Source of the DNA: Lingula anatina
Taxonomy: Eukaryota; Brachiopoda; Lingulata; Lingulida; Lingulidae
Direction: 5' to 3'
Assembly: GCF_001039355.2 (NCBI RefSeq)
Contig: NW_019775679.1
Span: 191,658 to 254,312, forward strand
DNA length: 62,655 nucleotides
In this document: positions 14,540 through 25,697 of the stretch, one piece after another
How positions within the stretch are numbered: the stretch's first letter is position 1
Layout of the letters: each line of letters opens with the position of its first letter
Program-made: the position numbers and the translations under genes
Notes under the pieces: generated by a model
What the model was told of the DNA's origin: nothing
Databases searched by the model: none
The model's input: the letters and a program-made list of their open reading frames with translations, nothing else

Positions 14540-14846
14540 NNNNNNNNNNNNNNNNNNNNNNNNNCCCCCCCCCCCCCCCCCCCCCCCCCCCCGCCTTGAT
14601 CCGCCAGTGTTATGGCCCCCACGTGGCAAAAACATATCACAATGCATTCCTCGTTGTTATTATAGTAATTACCAAACTGCACGCCAGTGCCTCGAGACCG
14701 TTAAGAAACACTGCAAAAGCGACGTACCACAGCAGCGCAGGACGAAGGCTTCACTGGACTCATTTGAAGATCGCTTAGATTTTATCTGCAGTGAAAGCAG
14801 ACAGAAAGGTAGGAGCATAGGGCATGTGCATATATTTGACATTTGA

Positions 14847-14886
<40 letters not shown>

Positions 14887-16297
14887 AATGGACCGCGGTA
14901 GAGATGGTCAACTATAAACACATAAATGTAAAACGGTTGGAAAAACGCACCAAACTTTTTTTTTAAATATCAAAGTGAAAAGTTCTTGAGAAATTCAAAT
15001 TGGCGTTTTTCTTATTTGCTAATTATGTGCAAGCACCTGATATAAAAGTCTGTAATACAGTATATACAATCTAATTATTTATCTTTATTTCGAGAAAATG
15101 ATGGTATTTCCAATGGTAACTGCTGCACGAGTAAATGTCTCCATTTGTCTCTAGCCCTCCAGCGCCTCGAACCTTGTTTCAGTGATCCGGCAAAAGTATC
15201 GGCGGCCGACGAATGTGAATTTAAGTACAATGCAACAAATCATGTCATAGTAGACACCGTTGTGTCACGTCAGAGGACACTGAGAGCCATCTGTTAGTGA
15301 GTATTAGACCCCATTCCCATACCTAGATCGATCTAGCAGGATCGACCCATCTCCGAGGGGTTTCTCGCTAAATTGCACCCATCTTAAGCGGCTCTGATAT
15401 CTGGCATGTCTACTGAAGCTGTTAGGGGTAATTAATAACTACCGTTTAGCAGCTTCAGTAGGCGTGCCAGATATCAGAGCCAGATGTCAGAGATGGGTCA
15501 AATTTGCTAGATCGATCTAGGTATGGAAACGGGGGCTTAGATATATGTATTTTCATTCATAACATATGAAATAAAGACCATGTGTATCAGCTAGACTTGT
15601 GCTCACGTAGAATATGAATACAGTGTAGCCTCTGCTTGTTTAAAAAACTGTTCATGGGTGGAAGAGATTGTGAAATGAATATTCCACCCATTTTACCCAA
15701 TTTATATATTTAAAATAAATAATTATATATATAATTGAAATGAAAACAAACAGAAAATGAGAAAAAATACGATAGAGGAGGATCTTGTTAAAATAGCTAC
15801 GAGATAAAGAACTGCAGTATATTGTTGACTATTTTTGTACCTACAGTGTATATATCTCTTAGAGGTTACAACATAGTGAATATAGTGCTTTTACTTTGTC
15901 TTGTCCCCATTTCGCCTACTCTACAGACTGTTATATTCAAAATGCGTTTTTCGACAACAGTTTATATGATGCCGTTATGATTTAAATCACCTCTTTATAT
16001 TTCAGCAACACACAAAATCTGTCCTCGTGCATCACGAACGTGTACAAACCATGCGGAGACGCTGCCACGGACTTAATCACAGCCTTACTTAGACAGAACT
16101 TTAAAAGGCTGTTAAGTGGCTCCACATGTGAAATAAAGAGTAAACGACAACAAACATTAACGACAGAGCGGTCCACAGAGTCCAAAGTACAAGTAGGGGA
16201 CTCTTCCTCTTCAAGCGTGATATTATGTTCACAGCGGAACTCGTTTCTTGTGGTGGTTGCCTTGCTTGTTGGTTTAATTTTTTACGAATGTGTTTGA
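5509..16297 (+). CDS. Secreted four-module 12-cysteine protein, probably membrane-anchored
   Basis: I assemble five coding exons: 5509-5554, 13403-13538, 14666-14808, 15155-15296 and 16006-16297. Every junction is GT-AG and the phases (1, 2, 1, 2) join in frame to give 252 residues. The start ATG has a good context (ACAATGG), and exon 1 plus the start of exon 2 make a signal peptide ending near SPVTPEDC. The mature part holds twelve cysteines as four modules: C-x7-C-x25-C, C-x7-C-x24-C, C-x12-C-x25-C and C-x7-C-x24-C. Each module falls on one exon. A Ser/Thr-rich spacer follows, then a C-terminal hydrophobic stretch (NSFLVVVALLVGLIF) that suggests a GPI signal or a single membrane anchor. One N-x-T site (NAT) is present. 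The module layout and exon structure match the minus-strand gene at 21026-24884. The family is not recognised; a loose resemblance to nematode T20D4.11/DUF19-type Cys-rich ectodomains is only an impression. Function is unknown; an extracellular or cell-surface role is inferred. Confidence 0.85.
7113..7142. repeat. (GA)n microsatellite in intron 1
   Basis: About fourteen GA units within the 7.8 kb first intron of the Cys-rich gene. That intron (5555-13402) otherwise holds homopolymer and low-complexity runs and no supportable exon. Confidence 0.95.
9664..9713. repeat. Poly-T (39) / poly-G (11) run
   Basis: A long homopolymer T tract passes directly into G. Length is likely to be unreliable in a draft assembly. 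Confidence 0.95.
14468..14592. repeat. Poly-C tract with 25-base N gap
   Basis: A run of C flanks 25 N at 14540-14564. It lies in intron 2 of the Cys-rich gene, about 75 bases before exon 3. The open frames across it (poly-Pro or poly-Gly) are artefacts. Real tract length is unknown, and sequence may be missing at the gap. Confidence 0.95.
14846..14886. repeat. (GA)n microsatellite, intron 3
   Basis: An interrupted run of GA units about 40 bases downstream of exon 3 of the Cys-rich gene. Confidence 0.93.
15309..15535. mobile_element. ATTCCCATA-family palindromic element, copy C (intronic)
   Basis: The ends pair as CATACCTAGATCGATCTAG against its complement near 15500-15525, and the middle contains a second pair around GGCTCTGATATCTGGCA. 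The whole 227-base unit is close to a palindrome and lies in intron 4 of the Cys-rich gene (15297-16005). It is closely related to the unit at 40446-40703. No coding capacity is present, so a MITE/foldback DNA element is the best reading. Confidence 0.8.
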
Positions 16298-16384
16298 ATT
16301 GTTTAATATATGTATATCAGTTAACTTAATTGCATTCCTTTGTTGAATGTAGGATATCGTGGAGGGGAGATTGGTTGTCATATT

Positions 16385-16418
16385 CACACACACAAACACA
16401 CACACACACACACACACG
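16385..16418. repeat. (CA)n microsatellite
   Basis: An imperfect CA run about 90 bases downstream of the stop codon of the first Cys-rich gene. It may lie in the 3' UTR. Confidence 0.92.
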
Positions 16419-17432
16419 AGAAAAAGAACGAGAAAGGGGGAGATGATGGCACAGATATTTTTATACATTACTAAATTAATTTGATATTTGAGTCTGTTGT
16501 GGATACACTGGCTCAGTGCAAACTACGAACTCTGGTACCGGTGACTGTTGAAGAGAGTCCGGTTCCCACTAATTTGTACAGGTAAACCCCGTCCTAGATG
16601 TTGGCACACTGACGTCACGCTAATCCTCACCTGTATGAATCTAACGGAAGGCGGTCTCTGTTACACGGACACGTCGGTTTCTATACGTCAGTGTCTGAGT
16701 GTACATGCGTGATCATTGTGTGAACCTTTTGGTTTTGTGAAACTGACGTGTTCCAAGAGTTTTCAGGTCGGATCCTCACCAAAATACCTTCCCGAGTTTT
16801 TACTGAAGTTCCTAGTGAGTTCTTAATTAACTCTCCTGACTTACGACAATTGCTCTTGCCGCTCTTTATACATGTAGAATGCAGGCACAAGGTTGGCTTT
16901 TCTTGTAAGTGACTTATAAAAACTATCATCTTAATAAATGAATTAAGTAAAGTTAAATAAAGATATCTAACCAGTACTACAGTTGCAGCGGCTTCCCACG
17001 AAGGTACAGCGCTTTTACTAGTGGACGTGTGTAGATCTAATAACAACTCTTGACTCTTACTGGAATTGTGGACTTTCTAATCACAATTGAGTTATGGAAT
17101 AAAGATGTCTCAAGATATTAATTACATCACCCAATTGATGAGATCCAATTACATTACACAGAACTGGAGTTTTCCAAGTGCAATTCAGCTACACGATATT
17201 GGCCTCTACTATGACCCAATATATGGAGTTAATTACATTTCACAGGCTAATAACAATAAATACATAGGGCAATATGCATCTATAACAATCCAGTCAAATT
17301 TACAATTAAAATTCAAAAATATATCTAAATATCAGAGAATGTTTTGGTTATTGAATTACTGATTATTAACAGTCATACAAAAGATCCAGTTCCACTTTTA
17401 AAATATAGGAATATCTTTATTACCATGTGCTC

Positions 17433-17566
17433 CACTTCCAGCACCTTGCCATACAGTGACTGTGTTTTGTGTACAACTAACGCATTTCCAATGTCACCGT
17501 GGATCTATTGGAAATGCGTTAGTTGTACACAAAACACAATCACTGTATGGCATGGTGCTGGAAGTG
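17433..17566. repeat. 60-base-arm hairpin/foldback
   Basis: Arms 17433-17492 and 17507-17566 are reverse complements at 58 of 60 positions, around a 14-base loop. The arms start CACTTCCAGCACC. An open frame that crosses the hairpin simply reads the palindrome and is not convincing as a gene. The element could be a foldback transposon, or, if transcribed, a long double-stranded RNA or small-RNA precursor. Confidence 0.88.
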
Positions 17567-17880
17567 TCATGCCTGTAGCAATGGAAAGTTACTTCGCTCA
17601 TACATGTATTATCTTCATGGTGAAGTCAATTGCAGGCAAGATTGCGACTGGTGGGTTCTATTCCGCAATGTGTTTTGGCGGTGATGCGCAGAAGCACCAG
17701 AGCACATCTTCAGTTGTTCAAAAAATGTTCATATTATCCTCCAGAGAATAGTTAAAATGAAACTTATACTGAAATCTGGATATTGGTCTAGGCCAATCAA
17801 TTAAATTACAAAATTGATTGAACAGCTATTTTTATAGTTGTATTTATTAATACTTGGCAAGATATGACATTTTCTTGAAC

Positions 17881-17881
<1 letters not shown>

Positions 17882-17932
<51 letters not shown>

Positions 17933-18195
17933 TCTATGATAGTGTTGATGAAGATGATAATACATAGTTTTTCCAATCTCCAGTAAAAATATCTCTTAAT
18001 AAACAAAAATGGGACAAAACTTCGAATCAAAGAGCATGAACGCACTGAGCAATGATTCGTGAGGAGAACTTTGCTTTCTTCCCAAGGAAAATTCAATTTA
18101 GCGGGCACATCTCACATAGAGTATACGTACCTTTCATGATGTAATGATTTAGTTTCAGGAACGTGTAGGATACTAACCAGTGCCACCAGGAGTTA

Positions 18196-18246
<51 letters not shown>

Positions 18247-18487
18247 TCTATGATAGTGATGATGATGATAATACATAGTTTTTCCAGTCTCCAGTAAAAT
18301 ATCTCTTATTGAACAAAAATGGGACAAATCTTCGAATCAAAGTACAGGGACGGACATTGCATTCTTCCCTAGGGAAATTCGTTTTATATTAGCGGGCACA
18401 TCTCATATAGAGTAACCGTACCTTTCATAGTGTAATGATTTAGTTTCAGGAACTCGTAGGATCTTAACCAGTGCCACCAGGAGTTTA
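17882..18487. repeat. Tandem duplication of a ~300-base unit headed by (ATT)n
   Basis: Copy 1 (17882-18195) and copy 2 (18196-18487) each begin with an ATT microsatellite of about 50 bases. Both continue with TTTCTATGATAGTG, ACATAGTTTTTCCA and AGCGGGCACATCTCA, and end with GTGCCACCAGGAGTT. They differ by scattered substitutions and small indels, so this is a real diverged duplication rather than an assembly copy. It is non-coding. Confidence 0.9.
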
Positions 18488-21025
18488 TTTCAATGCTCAA
18501 AGAGTATTAATGATTAATATAAAATGAATGTTTATATATATAATACATTGTACATTACGTACATGTAGGTGATAGTATATACGAACAAGTATATTTTGCA
18601 CGACACGTTTCCAATGTAAATTTATTTATAAGTTTTTTTTCTCTGTATCCAAATAGATACTCGTATATCATGATCAAGAACATTATTCTGGTTTGAACCA
18701 TAATTTATTTGTGTGCACTGAACATATTTTGCATCAACATTTACCAACAGTATACGTGTATATACATACATTTTGTCATTTCTGGGTAACAACTTAATAA
18801 TGAATTTATTATTTTTACTTATAACACCAGTAAGTAAATAAAATATATGGCTCTAAGGTCCATAACTTTCTTCACTAATTGCTGACAATATCAAGTTATC
18901 CCTGAAGTTTTAGCCACAACTGTTTAGACGGATGCTGTGTATTGTACGTAGATGTGAATACAACTTGCAAGAAGCGGGTAGTACCGTGAGAAGAATGCCC
19001 CTCCCACCTTCCTGGCCGTCGTTATATATGTACCATATACATATGTATATTTTTATGTATATATGTATATTTTTTTATCCAACTCCATCTCTTTACAAAG
19101 TTTTCATTCCTTCTGATCCGAATGAATTGAGAGATCATACATATACATTTTGTGTCGGATTCTCGTGTTAGCAGTCCTGATTTTCATAGTTCGACACGTG
19201 ATTTTTTAATTGTGCCCACTTCTGCCCTCTTTTCCTTTGTGCATAGTGTATAGGGTTTAACTCAAGCAGCACAGTTTACTTCAAATGCTAACCCATATCT
19301 CTATCTTGTATCTCGTCTTTTGTATGGAGTAACTGTCAGCATTTAGTGAAAAAAGTCAGGATCTTGAAATCATGAATCTAAATTATTCACGTGTCGTTGT
19401 AACCAACACAGCCTACATATCATTTTAAACAACAGTGACTGATAACAATGACTACGAGATTACTCCCTAGACAAATACCGCACTTAAATAATTACTGCAA
19501 GATTAGGCTTATTGCGTCACTCAGCCTGAGTTGCGGGATGGGACGGGCCGTCAGCGACACCCCGACATGGTACAGCATAGGAAACCAGACAGCGCAAGTA
19601 CCTTGGGACAAATCTTATATTTGTTTATTGGTCTAGCAAAGTTGTTTAATAGTGTGGACATCATAATAGTGTAGACAGCCAAATGTGGCACTGATTATCT
19701 TTTCGAATAAATTCTTTTTTGGATTTATTTTTTCTCTGTAGATTGGAAGGATTGTCAGTGGTGGTGAAAATACATGCCTATATCTACTGGAAGGGCTTCC
19801 GGACCAAACGTATATTTGTAAAATAATAATAATAATAATAATAATGGAAGAACTGAATAAGTGAATTGATGAATTAAATTGAAAGAAAAATAAATTAAAA
19901 ACTTCAGAAGCCGTTTGTGAAAATTTGCCCTTATAGGCCTTTTGACATGATTACAAATGCTTTATTTCAGTCACATTTCACATGTAACATTATCTACTTG
20001 TACAATATAAATTTTGAATAAAATGTGTGATGAATATTACTACTGACGCGACAACATCATTTCATGTTTTTCTGTGAGCACACACATCGTTATGGAGGAC
20101 GCTATATTCAGATTTAACATCTTCACACAATCTGTTCACGTACGGACACTGAAACCACAGATGGTCAACACCAAAGATCTTGAACATTCCGGCAGAGAAT
20201 TATGTGGTATTAAAACTACAAGGCTCTGTGTAAAGCTGAATTGAGTGGACTTAATATTCGGTTGACTGATACATGCATGTACAATAGTTCATATACCTAT
20301 CGAGGAATGCAATGATTTTATCTAACATTTATGACGTGATTTTATGTACATTGTGGCTGGCATACTGGATGCCAAATAAATCAGCAAAACCTTTCGTGCT
20401 TAAGTCTTATACTGTACCTAATGTTTCACTGATTTTCAAGAGTTTCCTTTGTAGGGTCAAAAGACCTCTCCGCCACCCCACCTGCTTCTATTCCCTGCAT
20501 TACTGACCTTTTCATACACCTGCTCACTGAAGACCTACATTTATTACTAAATTAAACCTAAGTTTTTCATTCACAGTACAATCCCTTCTACAAATATACT
20601 CATTTTAAAGGGCTGTTTGAAATCAAATTGCTTTGGATGATGGGCCAATTCGTAATCTGGTAAAACGTCCAATGACAGAACTAAAACAGACCCCCTCCCT
20701 TCAAAAGGATCTTACAGGGCTACTCAAAAGGAACAAGTTTTAGGGCTCTTTTTGTCATTCCATATGTTCCTGCAAAAGTTGCAAAAATTAATACCCTCCA
20801 CGCACAGGTATTCTAACATTCGGGTTACTTTAGATCCGAAATAGGTAAGTCGACGTCACCTGGCAACCACTGTAAAATATCACTGTTAACAGCGCGAAAA
20901 CCGCTTATTTTCAGAAATCGTCGAGATCACTGTGCTTTAATTCAAAAACCTCACAGAAATGGCAAAGGGCGGCTTTGCATCAGGATCAATCAAGATGTTT
21001 TAATCTAGGTATTTTTTACAGGGAG

Positions 21026-24000
21026 CTAAGACGACGTCAATATTTGATAAAAGAAACACATGCTGAGTGCAACCATTCTATCAAATCTATAAGATTGTAA
21101 CGATTCTATGCCAGATTTATACTCCAGTTGTTTCCCAACATTGGGTGCTGTGCTACTTTTCTTGTGATTCTTTCTTTTAATATGACACGGGATTCCTTGG
21201 CCTTCAAATATTTCTTTTAAACTCTGGTTGTTAATTACGTTTAATAAATCTACCGCCTCTTCACCGCATATGCTGTGTGCATTCGCCGTACACGTTAACA
21301 TATCCTTCATCATTCTGAAAATTGGAGAAAAAAATCGAATTATTGTAGTGAATTGAAGTTGAAATCAAAATGTCAGAGTTTTAAACTTTTAAGTTTTGAA
21401 TAACATGAAACTCCAAAAGTTGTGGAGCCGCAAAAGGTGACTTTATGAGTATCAATACCATGTTGGGGGTATGGGCGGATCTTGACAGAAGTAGAAATAC
21501 AAATCTATTACAAAATAATTGTATGGCATACTTAAATTTTGTATACTATATTTTAGAAAAGTTCCTGATATGAGATGGTATATATTCTGAGGGATGGACA
21601 GTGTTTTAGAGATAACTGTAGAAACTTTACCCTATCAAAACTCGACAAAACTAGAAAGACATTTCTTACTCAGTGAAAGCTTGAGATAAACACCTACAGG
21701 AACAAATACTTTAGTGAATGATGGGAATAGAACAGTAGTATAATTTAACAAATGCTTAACTTTTATTCCACCGGAGACAAATCTAGAACTATCAGCGAGA
21801 GAAAGAAAGAGAGAGAAAGATAGAGATACATGTACGTACTTGCAAAGATTCCGTAGTCGTGTTTTACCAGACTGATACACGGCCCTGCCAGCGTACTCCC
21901 GCCTTCTTTCTTGAAACGTATTTTCACACCTCTCTATGGAGGGTTTGATCTCCTCGCTGTTTAAACACTCGTGGTTTCTGTTGTAGGCTGAAAGGAGAAT
22001 GTGTCAGCGGATTAGACCGCAATTTGCTCACCCACCTGCTTGATGACTGCGCTAAAATAGCCGAGTCACTTAATCAATAAGGAGCGTCCATTTTGGCAGC
22101 TTAGGGCCCATATTAAAGGTCGTTTTTCATGGTGATCAACGTTGAAGAATCTTTGAGGATGGAGGGCGCGGACATATTATCTGATAAACTTAATCATCTC
22201 ACTTCAAAAATCTTTTGGGTAGGACGTTGGGAAACCAATCAAGGGACACCGTTTTTACGTTTGGGAGCATAAATAGAATGAAATGAGAATGTACCGGGAT
22301 CTCATGACAGTACCGCAATTTGTTGCCTTCTGGAAAAATACCAGTGTATTAAAATTGGTAGTTTGTGTGAGCACGCATCTAATAACTGCTAGATATTGAT
22401 GCCTTCGACCATCCTACTGCTATTTCTAAAACACATCTACCTTTACGTATAGCAAACCTTCTTCAACAAGAAAGAATAATTGGCGATTTTTTAATTTGTT
22501 TACAAAATGTACTGAACTTTGGGATGCTTACGTGGTAATCGTGGTTAAAAATTCTTGTTACGAGGTCTGATAGCTAAATCACCATTTGAAGGAACGGGTA
22601 AAGTCACTGAAACGCTACATCTACACTTATTGAAATTACAAAATGTTCATGACACTGGCATAAAAAACCGATGTGACAGTAATGGTAGTCCTTGGAATGG
22701 AAACTCTGTGTCCAAAATGATTAAGAACAGATTAGGGTAAGCCGTAAGTATACTGGTGAGTAAACAGGATAAAACAACGTTAATTACTGTACAAAGTAAT
22801 GGGACAGGGGACAAGGTTCCTAGGAGTCTACCATTCTTGTCACACCGGAAAAAAATGACAATCCATCTTAATGGTAAAACCACCTGTAGCCAGCAATTTC
22901 ACAAGGGGAATTCTTTTCCTGAAAAGAGGGACCTTTGTCCCCACTAGCTGAACCAATTTGAGAAATGGCACAAATCGAATTTTGATTCAGAGTGGACCTT
23001 TTCTGGCCAAACAGGCGTTTCTTTCAAACCCCTCTAGCCACACTGCTGGTCACAGGCCTGAAACAGATTTGATCCACTTACTGTCAAAACCACTTTCACT
23101 GCACAAATAGCCCGTGTAGCTCTCTAGGACTTCGACTGATTTTAAGAACATTTTTTTCGCGTCGACACATTTCGGTCGAACTGGCAGTAGACAGGCCTGC
23201 ATGGTCCCATACTCCCTACAACGAAACAAAAAAAAAGCAGTTAAGAACAAAAACAGCTCTATACGCAAGAGGGCTACGAGCACTCAGCCACATGCCTATT
23301 TGGCACTCTTGTCTACATTTTGTCCTTTTGTTGCCAAGACGATGCAACAAGCTTGTAGGGAATTATAATTATTTCCTTTTGCTTCTACTGCTTGGTTTTG
23401 CTAAAGTAAAAACTCCAAGCATGAGGTCGTCATGGTTAAGTACAATGACACCCTTGTTGTTGTAGGTCATAAATTTCCCTTACACAAGGGACTTCAGGTT
23501 TATGGTTGCTGTTGCCCGCTTGATAAAAACAAATCTAAAAACTTAAAAGCCATTTTTGTAAAAGCAAGTTTGAGAATATTGACATAAGATATAAAATTAC
23601 AAGAAAGCGATTTAGCATTTTCAGATGTATAAATAAAATTATGTTGAACAAAATATTTGCAAATGAAATAATACTTTCAAAATGAATACAATAAGATGAC
23701 GGTTTCTGCATTTCTCTCGTATAAGTAAACAACATCTGGCGTTATTCGCGTGGAACCATTTGTCTTACATTTATGCAGTCTCCTTATACCATTCTCGTAC
23801 ATTAAGGCCGAAGAAGAGCCATCTCCAGGGACAGCCAGCAAGTGAAACCCACATTAAGGAAACCGTCGGTAATTTTTTTCCTCTGTGGGACGAACTCTAT
23901 TTTATGGAAATTGTTTGTGATTTTTTTCCACGGAAGCAATATGTCAATTTTAATTTTCTTCACCCGATTAAAATACTTTCAGCAAACATTACTGCATTTT

Positions 24001-24884
24001 GGATCAAAATTTCTCTTGGCGTGCTCGAAATTCATAGTAATCACTTCCATTTAATATTTAAAGCATCGATGGTTTCCCGACAACTACATGTAGTTTTAGT
24101 ATTTTATATGCTTATAATCATAAAACATGCACACCCATTATACAAAGTAGCATCATTTTGACACAAATAATTTACCTGTTATATTTTTATGTAAAATGTC
24201 CTTTGCGTTTAAAATCCGTTGATGCAGTCATGTGCATTTATACCCCAGAAAACAAGGAACGTTGTTAACGTTACCATAACGTTACCATGAGGATTCATGT
24301 TAATTCACCGTATAGATCTTGATAAAAATAGAAGTAGATATATTGATGCACCTTGAAAGATCTACGTTATAGTTGTAAAATACAATCCGAGGAGTTTTTT
24401 TTTTCATTTTTTGTTCATAATCCCCGAAGAAGGCCCAGGGACCGAAAGCTCGGATTGTATTTTACAACTATAATGTACACCTTCTAAGGTGCATCAATAT
24501 ATATACTTCTATTCATAACGTTACCATAAACATTTGTTGGTTAAATAAAGGTAATGATAACGTTATAATAACGTTCTTTGTTTCCTGGGCACCATGTACT
24601 GTACTTGGGGTATTGCTGTTTAATGAAGAAATGCATTGTACCACATTAAACACCACCTAGACGTACCTGCACACTGCGGCCATCTTCTCTTTACTTCCCA
24701 AATTTGTCGTGGAGATGGCGTAACCCATTTCTTCAGTGGCGTTTATGAATGGGGTCAAGCATCGCGCCACGTTTTCTGGCGTGCACTCATCGGAAGCCTC
24801 TGAGGTTAGCAGGACTGAAAGAACGAGAAACAGTACAGAACCTGTACAGAGCAGTCGGTGCCCACCACGCCCTCTTGTTGTCAT
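21026..24884 (-). CDS. Secreted four-module 12-cysteine protein (convergent paralogue)
   Basis: Four coding exons on the minus strand, in transcription order: 24884-24667, 23215-23082, 21987-21840 and 21314-21026. All junctions are GT-AG and phases 2, 1, 2 keep one frame, giving 262 residues. The N-terminus carries a short basic stretch and a hydrophobic signal peptide (LLCTGSVLFLVLSVLLTSEA). Twelve cysteines follow as C-x7-C-x29-C, C-x7-C-x21-C, C-x12-C-x27-C and C-x7-C-x26-C, one triplet per exon. The intron positions after each third cysteine match the plus-strand paralogue. Shared sequence includes CLxPF in module 1, LCSES/ICSES at the end of module 2 and CGxxAxDL in module 4. N-glycosylation motifs NAT and NQS are visible. 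The C-terminus ends in a short hydrophobic stretch (MVALSMCFFYQILTSS), so an anchor is less certain than in the paralogue. Function is unknown; a secreted or cell-surface role is inferred. Confidence 0.88.
24243..24590. mobile_element. Nested foldback element, ~348 bases
   Basis: Outer arms 24243-24263 and 24570-24590 pair imperfectly (CCCAGAAAACAAGGAACG against its complement). Inner arms 24328-24355 with 24486-24513, and 24366-24391 with 24449-24474, pair almost completely. ACGTTACCATAACG words flank the inner palindrome on both sides. The element lies in intron 1 of the minus-strand Cys-rich gene (23216-24666). No coding capacity is seen. Confidence 0.75.
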
Positions 24885-24985
24885 TATTTTGTTGTCACTG
24901 GAAACACCTTGATCCCGAGAAAAATAAAGCCCTCCTTCGCCCGTCGTTCTAACAGACCTGATGTATGCAATTTCGAAACATTTGG

Positions 24986-24993
24986 TTTTTATA
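24986..24993 (-). promoter_or_regulatory. Candidate TATA box of the minus-strand Cys-rich gene
   Basis: The minus strand reads CGTATAAAAACC here, about 105 bases upstream of the ATG at 24884. A start site about 30 bases downstream would leave a 5' UTR of about 75 bases. The position and sequence fit a TATA promoter; there is no experimental support. Confidence 0.5.
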
Positions 24994-25452
24994 CGCTTTG
25001 ATGCAGAAGCATCCCATGAGATATCTCCACATATGGTTTGTTAGTAATACCCCAGAGGACCTGGTTTCTTCGATCTTTTGACATACCGAAGTTATGTAAT
25101 ATCAAAGTTGACTCGTATCCAGAACAAGATAACACCGGATGTTTCTACAAATTTTGGTGATTTCCAAAAAATATACAAAAGTAACCATAATAATTTAATC
25201 AGCCATTAGATCTCTTCTGATCATTCTTATGGAAAAAGGCAAGCAGTGGTGTACGCGGCAATACTGTTTTCATCACCGCACCAGATATGACGTCAGAACC
25301 GGTAATTCAATAATATCACTACGATCTAAATATTCTGAAGAAAATAACCACAATCTTCGCATGACGAGCAATTACCTCGACCACATAAGACGGAAAGGGT
25401 CTTGAAAACATTCTGTGATGACTCATTTCAAAGATGATTCAAGTACCACATA

Positions 25453-25697
25453 GTTTCCATTCCCATAGATACCATTGATCTACCTGGATCGACCCAACTC
25501 TGCAGGAACTCTCGCTGAATGCAATCAGCTTCACTGAATAACACCAGGAGGATAGCATAAGCATAGCACTCATTCTTTATAAAAGATCTCAGGTGTCAGA
25601 AGTCACGCTCGTTGCCTTATCCTGGATTTGGATCCTGTTGGATACCGACAACTGTTTTGAAGCAACGAGCGTGACGTAAGGTTCGTCAATGGGAGCA
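25453..25697. mobile_element. ATTCCCATA-family element, degenerate copy E
   Basis: The left end reads CCATTCCCATAGAT and then TTGATCTACCTGGATCGACC, as in copies at 15309 and 40446. The right half is diverged, but 25602-25615 and 25662-25675 form a perfect 14-base inverted repeat. It is probably an old or rearranged member. It lies about 500 bases upstream of the minus-strand Cys-rich gene. Confidence 0.45.

Larger units (their letters stand above)
16298..21025. other. Intergenic between convergent paralogues
   Basis: This spacer separates the 3' ends of the two Cys-rich genes, so it holds no expected promoter for either. It contains (CA)n at 16385-16418, a 134-base foldback at 17433-17566, a tandem duplication at 17882-18487 and (AAT)n at 19822-19845. 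An AATAAA on the minus strand at 20538-20543 is a distant candidate poly(A) signal for the minus-strand gene. I see no other exon. Confidence 0.6.

Noticed and set aside
14324-14846. Open frames encoding poly-Pro or poly-Gly across the C tract
   Set aside because: They are translations of a homopolymer and an N gap. Only 14666-14808 in one frame is a real exon, supported by splice sites and cysteine pattern.
17344-17751. 135-codon open frame on the plus strand
   Set aside because: It runs through the long hairpin at 17433-17566, so half of its sequence is a palindrome read-through. No domain is visible.
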